Shown: in pieces, positions 1 through 5,849 of the stretch
How positions within the stretch are numbered: position 1 is the stretch's first letter
How the letters are laid out: each line of letters begins with the position of its first letter
Origin: Lachnoclostridium sp. UBA2905
GTDB lineage: Bacteria; Bacillota; Clostridia; Lachnospirales; Lachnospiraceae
Length of the DNA: 11,855 nucleotides
Direction of reading: 5' to 3'
Assembly: GCA_002349525.1 (NCBI GenBank)
Contig: DEDL01000020.1
Span: forward strand, 1 to 11,855
The notes under the pieces: model-generated
Told to the model about the DNA's origin: nothing
Database searches by the model: none
What the model saw: only the letters and a program-made list of their open reading frames with translations
Made by a program: the position numbers and the translations under genes

Positions 1-356
1 GCACAAAGAGATAGCATCCAATTCATGATTTCTTTCTTCAATTTTGCAAGCATACTTCCGTAGGAAAACATCATGGACTGTCCCATGTAGAAATGGTACT
101 CTCTTTCAATCAGTTCTGCACCGCTTTCCAATTGAAAATATGTGTGTAATATCCCATGTTCTTCTGCTGTCAGCGTAACTTCATCATCAGTCTCAAACAC
201 CGCCTGCACATTCGGATACTGCTCCACCAGTTCTTTCATTTTCTGTTTCGTGTTCCGGTATTCTTCGTGATGCTCCCTTAAATATTCACATACTTTCTGG
301 TCAACCTTCTCGTCAAGTGTGAATTCCATCCAATATGAATCCTGTTTATTTGCCAT
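1..356 (-). CDS. Hypothetical protein, 5' part (runs off left edge)
   Basis: An open frame of 118 codons runs from an ATG at 354-356 to the window edge with no stop, so the C-terminus is missing. An AGGGG ribosome site lies about 10 nt upstream. The product starts MANKQDSYWMEFTLDEKVDQ and is a soluble, highly charged, mostly helical protein rich in Glu and Lys. No signal peptide, membrane segment or catalytic motif is visible. From memory it resembles conserved hypothetical proteins carried by Lachnospiraceae integrative elements; that is recognition, not a search, so the mobile-element link is weak. Codons are somewhat more GC-rich than in the fibre operon next door (CTG, GTG, GAG, GCG). It is separated from that operon by two terminator-like structures and is a separate transcription unit. 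I assign no function. Confidence 0.72.
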   Translation of the reverse strand, partial: MANKQDSYWMEFTLDEKVDQKVCEYLREHHEEYRNTKQKMKELVEQYPNVQAVFETDDEVTLTAEEHGILHTYFQLESGAELIEREYHFYMGQSMMFSYGSMLAKLKKEIMNWMLSLC

Positions 357-402
357 AAATATCAATCCCCTTTTCTGCCTGATGGCCTTTGTTAGTTATA
401 GA

Positions 403-430
403 ACTATATCACTTTTGGGGGAAATAGCAA
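403..430 (-). promoter_or_regulatory. Candidate promoter for the left-edge hypothetical gene
   Basis: Read on the minus strand, TTGCTA (425-430) is followed after 16 nt by TATAGT (403-408), and the -10 is preceded by TGA, an extended -10 pattern. It lies about 50 nt upstream of the ATG at 356. The -35 is only a partial match. The rest of 357-525 shows nothing else I can name. Confidence 0.4.
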
Positions 431-525
431 TTCATCAGATGTACTGAAAAAGAGGGGGAGAGACTGGTAGATTTACGCCACAAGATATCTTCGAGCAATT
501 ACTCCGGATAAGAAATTTCGCATAT

Positions 526-565
526 AAAAACCCCGCACCGGGTACCACAACTACCAGGTGCGGGG
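526..565 (-). terminator. Intrinsic terminator of the fibre operon
   Basis: The arms 531-539 and 557-565 (CCCCGCACC/GGTGCGGGG) form 9 bp. One mismatch and 4 more pairs (541-544 with 552-555) follow, closing a 7-nt loop at 545-551. On the minus strand the hairpin is followed by TTTTT (526-530), so it terminates transcription coming from the gene ending at 647. The loop reads GUUGUGG in that transcript and recurs in the hairpin at 1694-1722. Confidence 0.9.
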
Positions 566-600
566 TGAGTGATTAAGTTATAGGGTTAGTAGCATAAAAG

Positions 601-640
601 GATACCCTCTCAAAGCATGCGCTCGAAGAGGATATCTTTA
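601..640 (-). repeat. Hairpin just after the last operon gene
   Basis: Directly after the stop of the gene ending at 647, the minus transcript can fold CCTC (628-631 region) onto GAGG (606-609 region) with an inner AGC/GCT stem capped by GCAT. It is not followed by a clear U tract, so it may be an mRNA 3'-end stabilising or pausing structure. Part of its left arm can also pair with 482-496 beyond the terminator (15 bp with a 3-nt bulge). Confidence 0.5.
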
Positions 641-646
641 AATTTT

Positions 647-1627
647 TTAACTTCCCGTTGCAACACCCGCAAGGTTAATTGTCACATCGTATGTCGTAGT
701 ATCATTTTCAATGGATTTTCCATTTACGCAATCTGCATCAGTTCCTTCAAGCCAAATGTAAACGTGAACCAAGATCCCGTTGTAATCAACATTTGAAGCG
801 ATAGGAATTGAGCCATCAGGAACAGTGAAGTTGTCACCCGTCTTCGATGCCGCCCAGTTTTTGCCGTTTTGATCAGTGTAGTGTCCTTGATACAGATATT
901 TATATGTAACATTGTCCAGCTTTACAGTCTCACCATCAAGCTGAATGCTGGTCCAACCACTTTTTCCTGTACTGTCATTACCAATACCAGTTTCATTTTT
1001 TACTGCGTATACAAATCTAAGGTCTTCCGTTCCCGTTCCTTTTCTTGTTGTTTGGTCATAACCTTGTGTGGTGATGGCAACACGAAGGGAATCCGTAAAG
1101 GTCGATACTCCCGTTCCACCATGCGTAGTAATCTCGATAGGCGGATATTCTGCTCCGCCATCTTCTAAATACACATTTGCGAATCCAGTTTCTGATACAG
1201 TATATACCACATAGTCACTACGAATATATGCAAAATATTTTGTTCCTGAAACTGTGTATTGTCCCGGCTTCGCATCGCTACCACTATCGAAATTTGGTGT
1301 CATATAGCTCGTGATTTTTCCCTGCTCATTCCACCCTTGCGGAACATACCAATGCTTCATATCATCTGATGAAGCAGGGCTCAGAATACCTCCCGTGGTA
1401 AAGGTGTGAGTTAGTGTTCCACCAGTTCCGTGGACGGTTCCATCTTCCGCATTTGCTATTTGTAATACAAATCCATTTGTCTTTGCACTCACTGTTGCCG
1501 TTGTTGCCATTACGGAGTTATTGGCCACATACCACGCATAAGTACTCGATGTCAGTGCAAAAGTAGCCACAAAAACAGCAACAATTGCACAAAGCAATTC
1601 TCTTTTCAATTGTCTAATTGTTTTCAT
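647..1627 (-). CDS. SipW-type exported TasA/camelysin-like surface protein
   Basis: The product has 326 residues. The start is the ATG at 1625-1627 because AAGGAG lies 5 nt upstream; a longer reading to 1708 would translate the intergenic hairpins. Residues 1-31 form an atypical signal: a basic start (MKTIRQLKRE), a hydrophobic stretch and SSTYA before WYVANN, the pattern cut by SipW-class signal peptidases, with likely cleavage after Ala31. The mature part is Thr/Gly/Asn-rich and beta-rich, as in TasA and camelysin. A 'DSLRVAIT' strand and a C-terminal 'VYIWLEGTDADCV' motif recur in the membrane-anchored paralogue at 2858-3829. It is the last gene of the operon, followed by the terminator at 526-565. 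A fibre or matrix subunit role is inferred. No sipW is in view. There is a single Cys in the mature part, in the DADCV motif. Confidence 0.85.
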   Translation of the reverse strand: MKTIRQLKRELLCAIVAVFVATFALTSSTYAWYVANNSVMATTATVSAKTNGFVLQIANAEDGTVHGTGGTLTHTFTTGGILSPASSDDMKHWYVPQGWNEQGKITSYMTPNFDSGSDAKPGQYTVSGTKYFAYIRSDYVVYTVSETGFANVYLEDGGAEYPPIEITTHGGTGVSTFTDSLRVAITTQGYDQTTRKGTGTEDLRFVYAVKNETGIGNDSTGKSGWTSIQLDGETVKLDNVTYKYLYQGHYTDQNGKNWAASKTGDNFTVPDGSIPIASNVDYNGILVHVYIWLEGTDADCVNGKSIENDTTTYDVTINLAGVATGS

Positions 1628-1651
1628 AACTACTCCTTCTCCTAAACACAA

Positions 1652-1693
1652 TATGGCAAAAAGCAAAAACATAAGCTTTTGCACTTTGCCATA
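1652..1693 (-). repeat. Long hairpin in the leader of the last operon gene
   Basis: Arms TATGGCAAA (minus strand, at 1685-1693) and TTTGCCATA (1652-1660) pair, and after a 2x2 internal loop GCAAAA pairs with TTTTGC. The total is about 15 bp with a 7-nt loop. No U tract follows, so it is not a terminator. It ends about 25 nt before the start codon at 1627, leaving the ribosome site free. It abuts the hairpin at 1694-1722 without a gap, so the two could stack end to end. Confidence 0.65.
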
Positions 1694-1722
1694 TATCCCC
1701 CACACCACAACTGTGGGGGATA
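1694..1722 (-). repeat. Perfect 11-bp hairpin between the two exported-protein genes
   Basis: TATCCCCCACA at 1694-1704 pairs perfectly with 1712-1722, leaving the 7-nt loop 1705-1711 (CCACAAC on the plus strand, GUUGUGG in the transcript). There is no U tract after it, so it probably acts on mRNA stability or differential expression within the operon rather than termination. The loop equals that of the operon terminator and is the exact complement of the loop at 2792-2798. Confidence 0.75.
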
Positions 1723-1754
1723 CATGTTGGTTTACTTCTGTTTAATCGTTCTTA

Positions 1755-2606
1755 TTAGACACCATTTGGTGCATTTACAACATTACCGTCAGTATTTACA
1801 GGAGTAGCAGTAAATGTCAATGTCACACCACAGCTCTCTAAGTTAGCAAGATTATCTGTGAAAACAGTGCTATAAGAACCATCGTAAAATACATATACAT
1901 CAACTGTTACTTTGTTACCAGCTGCGATTGTTGCCACAAGTGCATCTGATGCATTCGTACCAGTTAAATTATTTGTAATTGTTGTAGAATCACCGTATGC
2001 TGTAAGCTCAACAGCATTTGTTACAGTATCGTTTTCAGAAGCTTTGTAAACGCCCCAATTATCTCCGCATTTAACTAAAACGCAAAGTGCATCTTTTAAT
2101 CCTGTTTTTGTGCTAGCACCCATATCAATTTTTACATTCGATACAATAAGATCCTGGAATGAACCAGCATTTGCATCAGTAGTACCAATATCAAAGGACT
2201 GTTTTAATGCATAATCCGGACGATACATTGCATCCACTCCACCAACCGCAAAACGTGAACCTGTCAACATATCAGGCGCACTAGCAGCTGCTGCATAAGC
2301 TGACTCAAACTGATATGTATCACTATCAATCGCATGATTCCACTGAGACGGATATAATGTAGTTTTGTCTCCTTCTCCTGCAACCTGTGTAGCAGATGTA
2401 GTTGCAAGTGTTCCACCTTTCTTTGCAATCTTTAGGAATGGTGCATTACTCTGAGCAGAAATACTTGCCGTAGTTGCCTTAACAGTATTGTTGCTCACAA
2501 ACCAAGCATATGTACTTGAACCAAGTGCAATACCTGCAACTACAACCATTGCAATAGCTGCTGCCATCTGTTTCTTGAGTGCTTTTACGCTTTTAGAATT
2601 TTCCAT
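1755..2606 (-). CDS. SipW-type exported TasA/camelysin-like surface protein
   Basis: The product has 283 residues. I take the ATG at 2604-2606 because AGGTGG lies 8 nt upstream; a GTG at 2618 is part of that ribosome site. The N-terminus has Lys residues, an Ala/Val-rich hydrophobic segment (about 14-29) and SSTYAWFVSN (30-39), with predicted cleavage after Ala34. It is almost superimposable on the signal of the gene at 647-1627. The mature chain is Ala/Thr/Asn/Asp-rich and predicted beta-rich. The strand 'DALCVLVK' and the C-terminal 'VDVYVFYDG' occupy the same places as 'DSLRVAIT' and 'VHVYIWLEG' in the downstream paralogue. Three Cys remain after cleavage. It is likely the major or a second fibre subunit. 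The preceding spacer holds an elaborate structured leader, suggesting separate post-transcriptional control. Confidence 0.86.
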   Translation of the reverse strand: MENSKSVKALKKQMAAAIAMVVVAGIALGSSTYAWFVSNNTVKATTASISAQSNAPFLKIAKKGGTLATTSATQVAGEGDKTTLYPSQWNHAIDSDTYQFESAYAAAASAPDMLTGSRFAVGGVDAMYRPDYALKQSFDIGTTDANAGSFQDLIVSNVKIDMGASTKTGLKDALCVLVKCGDNWGVYKASENDTVTNAVELTAYGDSTTITNNLTGTNASDALVATIAAGNKVTVDVYVFYDGSYSTVFTDNLANLESCGVTLTFTATPVNTDGNVVNAPNGV

Positions 2607-2646
2607 GTCGTTTTCCACCTATCATAACGTTTTTTTGAACATCCAC

Positions 2647-2767
2647 ATAACAGGTTTTTTATTGGTAATAACCTGCTATCAAATCATACTCTCACCGATA
2701 CCGGTTATCAGAGTTCTCACCGTTGCCGGTGAGGATGTCATCTCATAGCAGGTTCTTACAACCTTGC
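2647..2767 (-). promoter_or_regulatory. Structured mRNA leader with mutually exclusive helices
   Basis: In the minus transcript a perfect 10-bp helix (2745-2754 with 2670-2679) encloses two hairpins. One is CTCACCG-GCAA-CGGTGAG (2716-2733), with a GNRA tetraloop. The other is ACTCT/AGAGT (2688-2692, 2710-2714) with an inner ACCG/CGGT stem. Together they make a three-way junction. The 3' strand of the closing helix can instead pair with 2647-2656 (10 bp, one G-U), and its 5' strand can pair with AAGGTT near 2761-2767. Such alternatives are typical of switches. No U tract follows, so control of translation or decay of the gene starting at 2606 is more likely than termination. It matches no riboswitch class I can recall. 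Confidence 0.55.
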
Positions 2768-2786
2768 AGTGTTCATTTTATATAAA

Positions 2787-2803
2787 CAGCGGTTGTGGCG
2801 CTG
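2787..2803 (-). repeat. Small hairpin with loop complementary to two others
   Basis: CAGCG (2787-2791) pairs with CGCTG (2799-2803) around a 7-nt loop. In the minus transcript the loop reads CCACAAC, the exact complement of the GUUGUGG loops at 1705-1711 and 545-551. It is followed on the minus strand by TTTATATAAAA, so weak termination or attenuation after the anchored-protein gene is also possible. Confidence 0.6.
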
Positions 2804-2825
2804 AATATATCATCTGTCGTGCCGG

Positions 2826-2850
2826 ATTATATTGGGTTTCCGGCAGTTCA
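2826..2850 (-). repeat. Short hairpin after the anchored-protein gene
   Basis: TGCCGG and CCGGCA form a 6-bp stem with a loop of about 14 nt in the spacer just beyond the stop at 2858. There is no following U tract. It may stabilise a 3' end, or be chance. Confidence 0.35.
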
Positions 2851-2857
2851 TTAATCA

Positions 2858-3829
2858 TTACTGATTTCTTCTTGTGTCCCAACGAACTTCCTGGTCTGTG
2901 TAGTAACTGTCATTAGGTGCATCATTACCTGCGGCGTTGATTGGCTTGTCGCCGGTGAGTGTATCTTTGATGTCCTTAATGAACTTCCACACAAGACTTG
3001 TCTCATCGTCATAATCGGCATCTATGTGCATACTGAACTGCACGCTACCTCCGATGATGGAGTCCACACAATCAGGGTCATCACCCTCCATCCATATTAC
3101 TATGGTATATTTGTCAACGTTGCCCACAAGGAAATTATTCTCCTCATAAGAACATACGACTTTATCTGTTTTAAAATTAGTACAGCCCTCTTCGGGATTG
3201 CCATCTGATGCCGGTTCCGCGTACACAACACGCTCACCATTCTTCCAGACCGCCACCCTGACTGCGTTCTCTGCACCTTTGGCACAAGAATCAAGGGTTA
3301 CTCTCGCAATATAGCCAAGGTCTTCCTTACCGGCATTCCTTATGTAATATGTGTATGCCATATAGTTCTTGCCATTGTGGCTTCCCTCTATGCTGTCAAT
3401 GTCCTCCGGTAAATCAGCAATAGATATGTTCGTAGCATCCTGAACTGTGTCTGCCACAAGCTTTGCCGTAGCATTTTCAAAATTACCGGATTCATCTATA
3501 CTGATTCCCTTTCGGTACAATTCTAATCGGTTAAGGTTGATGGTGAAGTTACCCATCTTCTCCTGCATGAATGCTACAATAAATAATCCTACAACCAACA
3601 GCATCATTGCCAAAAGTACTACCTGCAATTTATCAAGTCTTAAAAGTGCCCGTCCAATCTGCCTTCTTTTTCTATGAGGCATATACATACTGACAAGTTT
3701 TTCCGGATCGATATCTCCGCCCTCTTCTGCCATCATGTCCTCAAGTTCTTCTATTCGGACTATTGCACTTTTTTTCTTCCTGAAATGATGTTTTTTATCA
3801 TTGTCCAAATTATTTTTCTTTTTACTCAT
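2858..3829 (-). CDS. Membrane-anchored TasA/camelysin-like protein
   Basis: The product has 323 residues. The start is the ATG at 3827-3829; a GTG 12 nt upstream would add four residues. Residues 1-65 are very basic (MSKKKNN..., HHFRKKK, PHRKRRQIGR) with an acidic patch (EELEDMMAEEGG), and should be cytoplasmic. A single membrane helix spans about 69-87 (LQVVLLAMMLLVVGLFIVAF). The remaining ~235 residues would be outside. They share with the two exported neighbours a 'NAVRVAVW' strand and a C-terminal 'VIWMEGDDPDCV' motif. Four Cys lie in the outer domain, so disulfides are possible. Unlike its neighbours it lacks a SipW-type signal and keeps its anchor, so I infer a base or anchor for the fibre. 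The C-terminus is Asn/Asp-rich and hydrophilic. It is the second gene of the operon. Confidence 0.83.
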   Translation of the reverse strand: MSKKKNNLDNDKKHHFRKKKSAIVRIEELEDMMAEEGGDIDPEKLVSMYMPHRKRRQIGRALLRLDKLQVVLLAMMLLVVGLFIVAFMQEKMGNFTINLNRLELYRKGISIDESGNFENATAKLVADTVQDATNISIADLPEDIDSIEGSHNGKNYMAYTYYIRNAGKEDLGYIARVTLDSCAKGAENAVRVAVWKNGERVVYAEPASDGNPEEGCTNFKTDKVVCSYEENNFLVGNVDKYTIVIWMEGDDPDCVDSIIGGSVQFSMHIDADYDDETSLVWKFIKDIKDTLTGDKPINAAGNDAPNDSYYTDQEVRWDTRRNQ

Positions 3830-3854
3830 ATGCTCTCTCACTCATATGCTCTCT
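3824..3854 (-). repeat. Tandem duplication of a start region, creating a 7-codon upstream ORF
   Basis: The 15-nt sequence ACTCATATGCTCTCT (plus strand) occurs at 3824-3838 and again at 3840-3854. On the minus strand each copy is a GAGAG ribosome-like site followed by ATGAGT. The distal copy opens a short frame (MSERAYE, stop at 3822-3824) whose end overlaps the true ATG at 3829. Translational coupling or a decoy start is possible. Confidence 0.6.
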
Positions 3855-3907
3855 ATATGTGCAATTATTATGTAAATTCCTTAGTGCGTTTACAACGTAT
3901 AACTGTT

Positions 3908-4034
3908 GCGTACATTTGTTGTATGCATTTGTTATATATTGTTATATACATTTGTTACATACATTTGTTACATACATTTGCTATATACATTTGTTGTATA
4001 CATTTGTTATATGCATTTGCTATATACAATCGTT
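3908..4034. repeat. 13-bp tandem repeat array (about 10 units)
   Basis: Units follow the plus-strand consensus RTATACATTTGTT: 3908-3920, 3921-3933, a 10-bp short unit at 3934-3943, then seven further 13-bp units to 4034. Several differ at one to three bases, and weaker copies flank both ends. It fills the spacer between the PilZ gene (stop at 4048) and the anchored-protein gene (start at 3829). The period is not a multiple of three, so the open frames across it (for example 3674-4075 plus) are artefacts. Copy number could vary by slippage. The units are too short and spacer-free for CRISPR. Confidence 0.9.
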
Positions 4035-4047
4035 ATACGTATAATCT

Positions 4048-4725
4048 TTACAGCTTATATCTTTTCTTGACGTAGGCAACGTATTCCTGCATCTCGCCAC
4101 GGTCATCATTGTTACCAAATCTAAGCTGGATACCTGTCATGTATCTAAATGAGCCACCCTTAGGAAGCTCTCTGCACCAGCACACAACTCCTACCACTTC
4201 AATTCCCGGTGTTCCATCTGACGCTGAACCAAGTCTTGGCAAATCAAATATACATGACTCACCAACCTGAAAATATCTGTTCAGATACACCGCAAGACCG
4301 TTGTTAGAAACATCGGCGGTTGAACCGATTTCTTTGTCAATCTCACCCTGTGCATTGAGTGGCCAGTTATCCTGCATGTACTGTATTGGAAGTTCAACCT
4401 TCAGACGAACATCCACACGCTTTACAAACTGTCTGGTCTCAGCAACTCGTCTTACTTTCCAATAACGCCTTATGCCTTCCTTAACAACGTCATCAACGTA
4501 GCCGGCTATAATCTGCGTTTCTTCACCTTCACGAAACAGCATCTTCTGATTCTCATCAGGTATCAGCGCCTTGCCTTCATGCATGGGGATCGACACGAGA
4601 AATGCCGATTCATCCAGTGCCTTATTAAATGTACACATCATATTAAATTGTGGTTCTTTTCCTATCGGCACATCAAACGCAACACGCATCTTGGTACCCT
4701 GTTTTATATCAAAATTTCCTGCCAT
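4048..4725 (-). CDS. PilZ-domain c-di-GMP receptor, YcgR-like
   Basis: The product has 225 residues, starting at the ATG 4723-4725; the ribosome site is weak. Residues 1 to about 95 are a beta-rich domain like the N-terminal domain of YcgR-type proteins. From about 100 a PilZ domain follows. It has both c-di-GMP motifs: RxxxR at Arg103-Arg107 (RVDVR) and DxSxxG at Asp138-Gly143 (DVSNNG). The family binds c-di-GMP and passes the signal to partners such as flagellar, secretion or polysaccharide machinery. No signal peptide or membrane helix is seen, so it is cytoplasmic. It is the first gene of a unit continuing into three TasA/camelysin-like genes, so I infer that it ties fibre production to c-di-GMP. 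Its direct partner is unknown; the basic cytoplasmic tail of the next gene's product is a candidate. Confidence 0.88.
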   Translation of the reverse strand: MAGNFDIKQGTKMRVAFDVPIGKEPQFNMMCTFNKALDESAFLVSIPMHEGKALIPDENQKMLFREGEETQIIAGYVDDVVKEGIRRYWKVRRVAETRQFVKRVDVRLKVELPIQYMQDNWPLNAQGEIDKEIGSTADVSNNGLAVYLNRYFQVGESCIFDLPRLGSASDGTPGIEVVGVVCWCRELPKGGSFRYMTGIQLRFGNNDDRGEMQEYVAYVKKRYKL

Positions 4726-4794
4726 TTGTCTTTAATTATACCTCTAGCCTTTCACCTTTTATGTACATAATATAACTGAACATACGTGTATATT

Positions 4795-4823
4795 ATCTTA
4801 GCATGTCATTTTTTCAAAATCAA
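4795..4823 (-). promoter_or_regulatory. Candidate promoter of the PilZ/fibre operon
   Basis: On the minus strand TTGATT (4818-4823) and TAAGAT (4795-4800) are 17 nt apart. TGC precedes the -10, giving an extended -10 element. It lies about 70 nt upstream of the PilZ start. Each hexamer matches consensus at 4 of 6. Confidence 0.45.
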
Positions 4824-5196
4824 CAGTACAAATCGACAAAAGTTCCCATTTTATATGGCTTTTTTTGTCCATTTCCACAAAAAATGATGAGTCCCAGAAG
4901 AACATTTCCATTATTTTCTTATTGATAATATTTGCAATTTGCATGATATATCTTGCGATTATTTTCCAATTCATATAGTATTTTTTTGCAATTCATATAA
5001 TGCTTTTTTGTAATGATATGTTCGCATCCGACACGTAATATCATTTTTTCATTCAGAAGTGTTTACGTTATCTTTATTTTTTATTTATGGTAATTATATA
5101 TCTTTTTTTGTATTTTAGCAACCTTTTGATGCGAAAGGTTTAGATTTTTTTATATTTTCTTTTTTTATCTTCCTTATACTAGTTATCAGGCTTGAT
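4824..5196. other. Long AT-rich, T-tract-rich spacer without genes
   Basis: There is no coding frame with a ribosome site. The plus strand is strikingly rich in runs of six to eight T. A 22-bp sequence is tandemly duplicated with three mismatches (4967-4988 and 4989-5010; CAATTCATATA...TTTTTTG). A 7-bp hairpin AACCTTT/AAAGGTT sits at 5120-5140. Phased A/T tracts suggest bent DNA upstream of the operon promoter, possibly a binding region for a global regulator. Confidence 0.5.
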
Positions 5197-5688
5197 TTAC
5201 TGCAGGCTCTTCAGGAATCCAGTCAGACCTTCAACTATGTCATTGTATGTTGTGGCGAAATCATCTGTGTACCAGGGGTCCGCAATCGAATGCCCATGTC
5301 TTGCAGGATTTTCGGCATAATCTAACACAAGCTTTATCTTGTTCTCCGTATCCGGTCCCGTAATGCGCATTGTATTTCTTATATTCGCTGTATCAGCACA
5401 CAAAAGGTAATCGTAATAGCTGTAGTCGGCTTTAGTTACCTGTCTGGCGCGCTTACTGCTGAAATTAGTATAGGCCGTGTTGCCTATTCCATGCTTCTTA
5501 AGTTCAGCTCTAGCCGGTGGATACACCGGATTGCCCCTGCCACCATAACATTCTTCGTTGCTGGTAGCTGCGGAAGCTATTTCAAATTGGTCTTTAAGAC
5601 CCTGTTTTTCTACCATGTCCTTGAAAATGAACTCAGACATTGGCGATCTGCATATGTTGCCGTGGCAGATAAAAAGTATTTTTATCAT
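5197..5688 (-). CDS. Low-molecular-weight protein tyrosine phosphatase
   Basis: The product has 163 residues, the usual family length. The start is the ATG at 5686-5688, giving MIKILFICHGN, with GAGG about 10 nt upstream; a start 18 nt further up lacks a ribosome site. The family signature CX5R is intact (CHGNICRS, Cys8 nucleophile to Arg14), followed by PMSEF. The general acid is Asp137 in DPWY. It is a soluble cytoplasmic enzyme removing phosphate from phosphotyrosine; in Firmicutes such enzymes often act on bacterial tyrosine kinases, but none is in the window. The first ten codons contain TGCCACGGCA (5658-5667), which recurs at 7782-7791 inside a broken 5' copy of the same kind of gene. 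This gene therefore appears to be an integration target whose 5' end and promoter came with the inserted DNA. Confidence 0.92.
   Translation of the reverse strand: MIKILFICHGNICRSPMSEFIFKDMVEKQGLKDQFEIASAATSNEECYGGRGNPVYPPARAELKKHGIGNTAYTNFSSKRARQVTKADYSYYDYLLCADTANIRNTMRITGPDTENKIKLVLDYAENPARHGHSIADPWYTDDFATTYNDIVEGLTGFLKSLQ
5658..5667. other. Putative attachment-site core (copy A, in intact LMW-PTP gene)
   Basis: TGCCGTGGCA (plus strand), itself nearly palindromic (TGCC-GT-GGCA), lies at codons 8-11 of the LMW-PTP gene. The same 10 bp in the same reading frame is at 7782-7791. The flanking codons encode the same residues with different third bases, so the copies have different origins. Confidence 0.55.
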
Positions 5689-5849
5689 TGTTGCATAACC
5701 TCGCATTTCTTAGTTTTTCTTGGTATTTCGGGTTTTGTAAGCCTCTGTAAATTTTTGCTTTCTGGCATAACCTGGTTTATTTTCGCATAATATCGTCAGC
5801 AAAAGGTGTAAAAATGGGTTAAAAATTAACTGTATAACACATCACATTT
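5689..5849. other. Left end of the putative mobile unit (no gene), with arm-like repeats
   Basis: This spacer lies between the LMW-PTP start and the nucleotidyltransferase stop. It holds AAGGTGTAAA (5803-5812), also found as a tandem pair at 7700-7721. It also holds ATAACACAT (5834-5842), also at 7853-7861 beside the integrase. The octamer GCATAACC occurs at 5693-5700 and 5765-5772. These could be integrase or accessory-factor binding sites. The LMW-PTP promoter should lie here, but I see no convincing one. Confidence 0.4.

Noticed and set aside
724..912. Second minus-strand frame within the exported-protein gene
   Set aside because: Out-of-frame shadow of the real gene, without a ribosome site; the same holds for 3100-3294, 8074-8328, 10128-10340 and 11647-11847.
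1628..1708. N-terminal extension of the last fibre gene (start at 1708)
   Set aside because: It would translate through both intergenic hairpins and put a second hydrophobic stretch before the SipW-type signal; the ATG at 1627 has the ribosome site.
2647..2767. c-di-GMP-I riboswitch
   Set aside because: Attractive because of the PilZ gene and the GNRA loop, but the conserved core segments of that class are not visible.
3908..4034. CRISPR array
   Set aside because: Units are 13 bp, contiguous and without spacers; no cas genes are present.
3674..4075. Plus-strand open frame with repeating Ile-Cys-Tyr-Leu-His residues
   Set aside because: It is the antisense reading of the PilZ gene end, the 13-bp repeats and the anchored-protein gene start; there is no ribosome site and the repeat period is not a multiple of three.
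5120..5140. Terminator for the LMW-PTP gene
   Set aside because: The 7-bp hairpin has its T run on the plus-strand side, the wrong direction for the minus-strand gene, and no plus-strand gene ends there.
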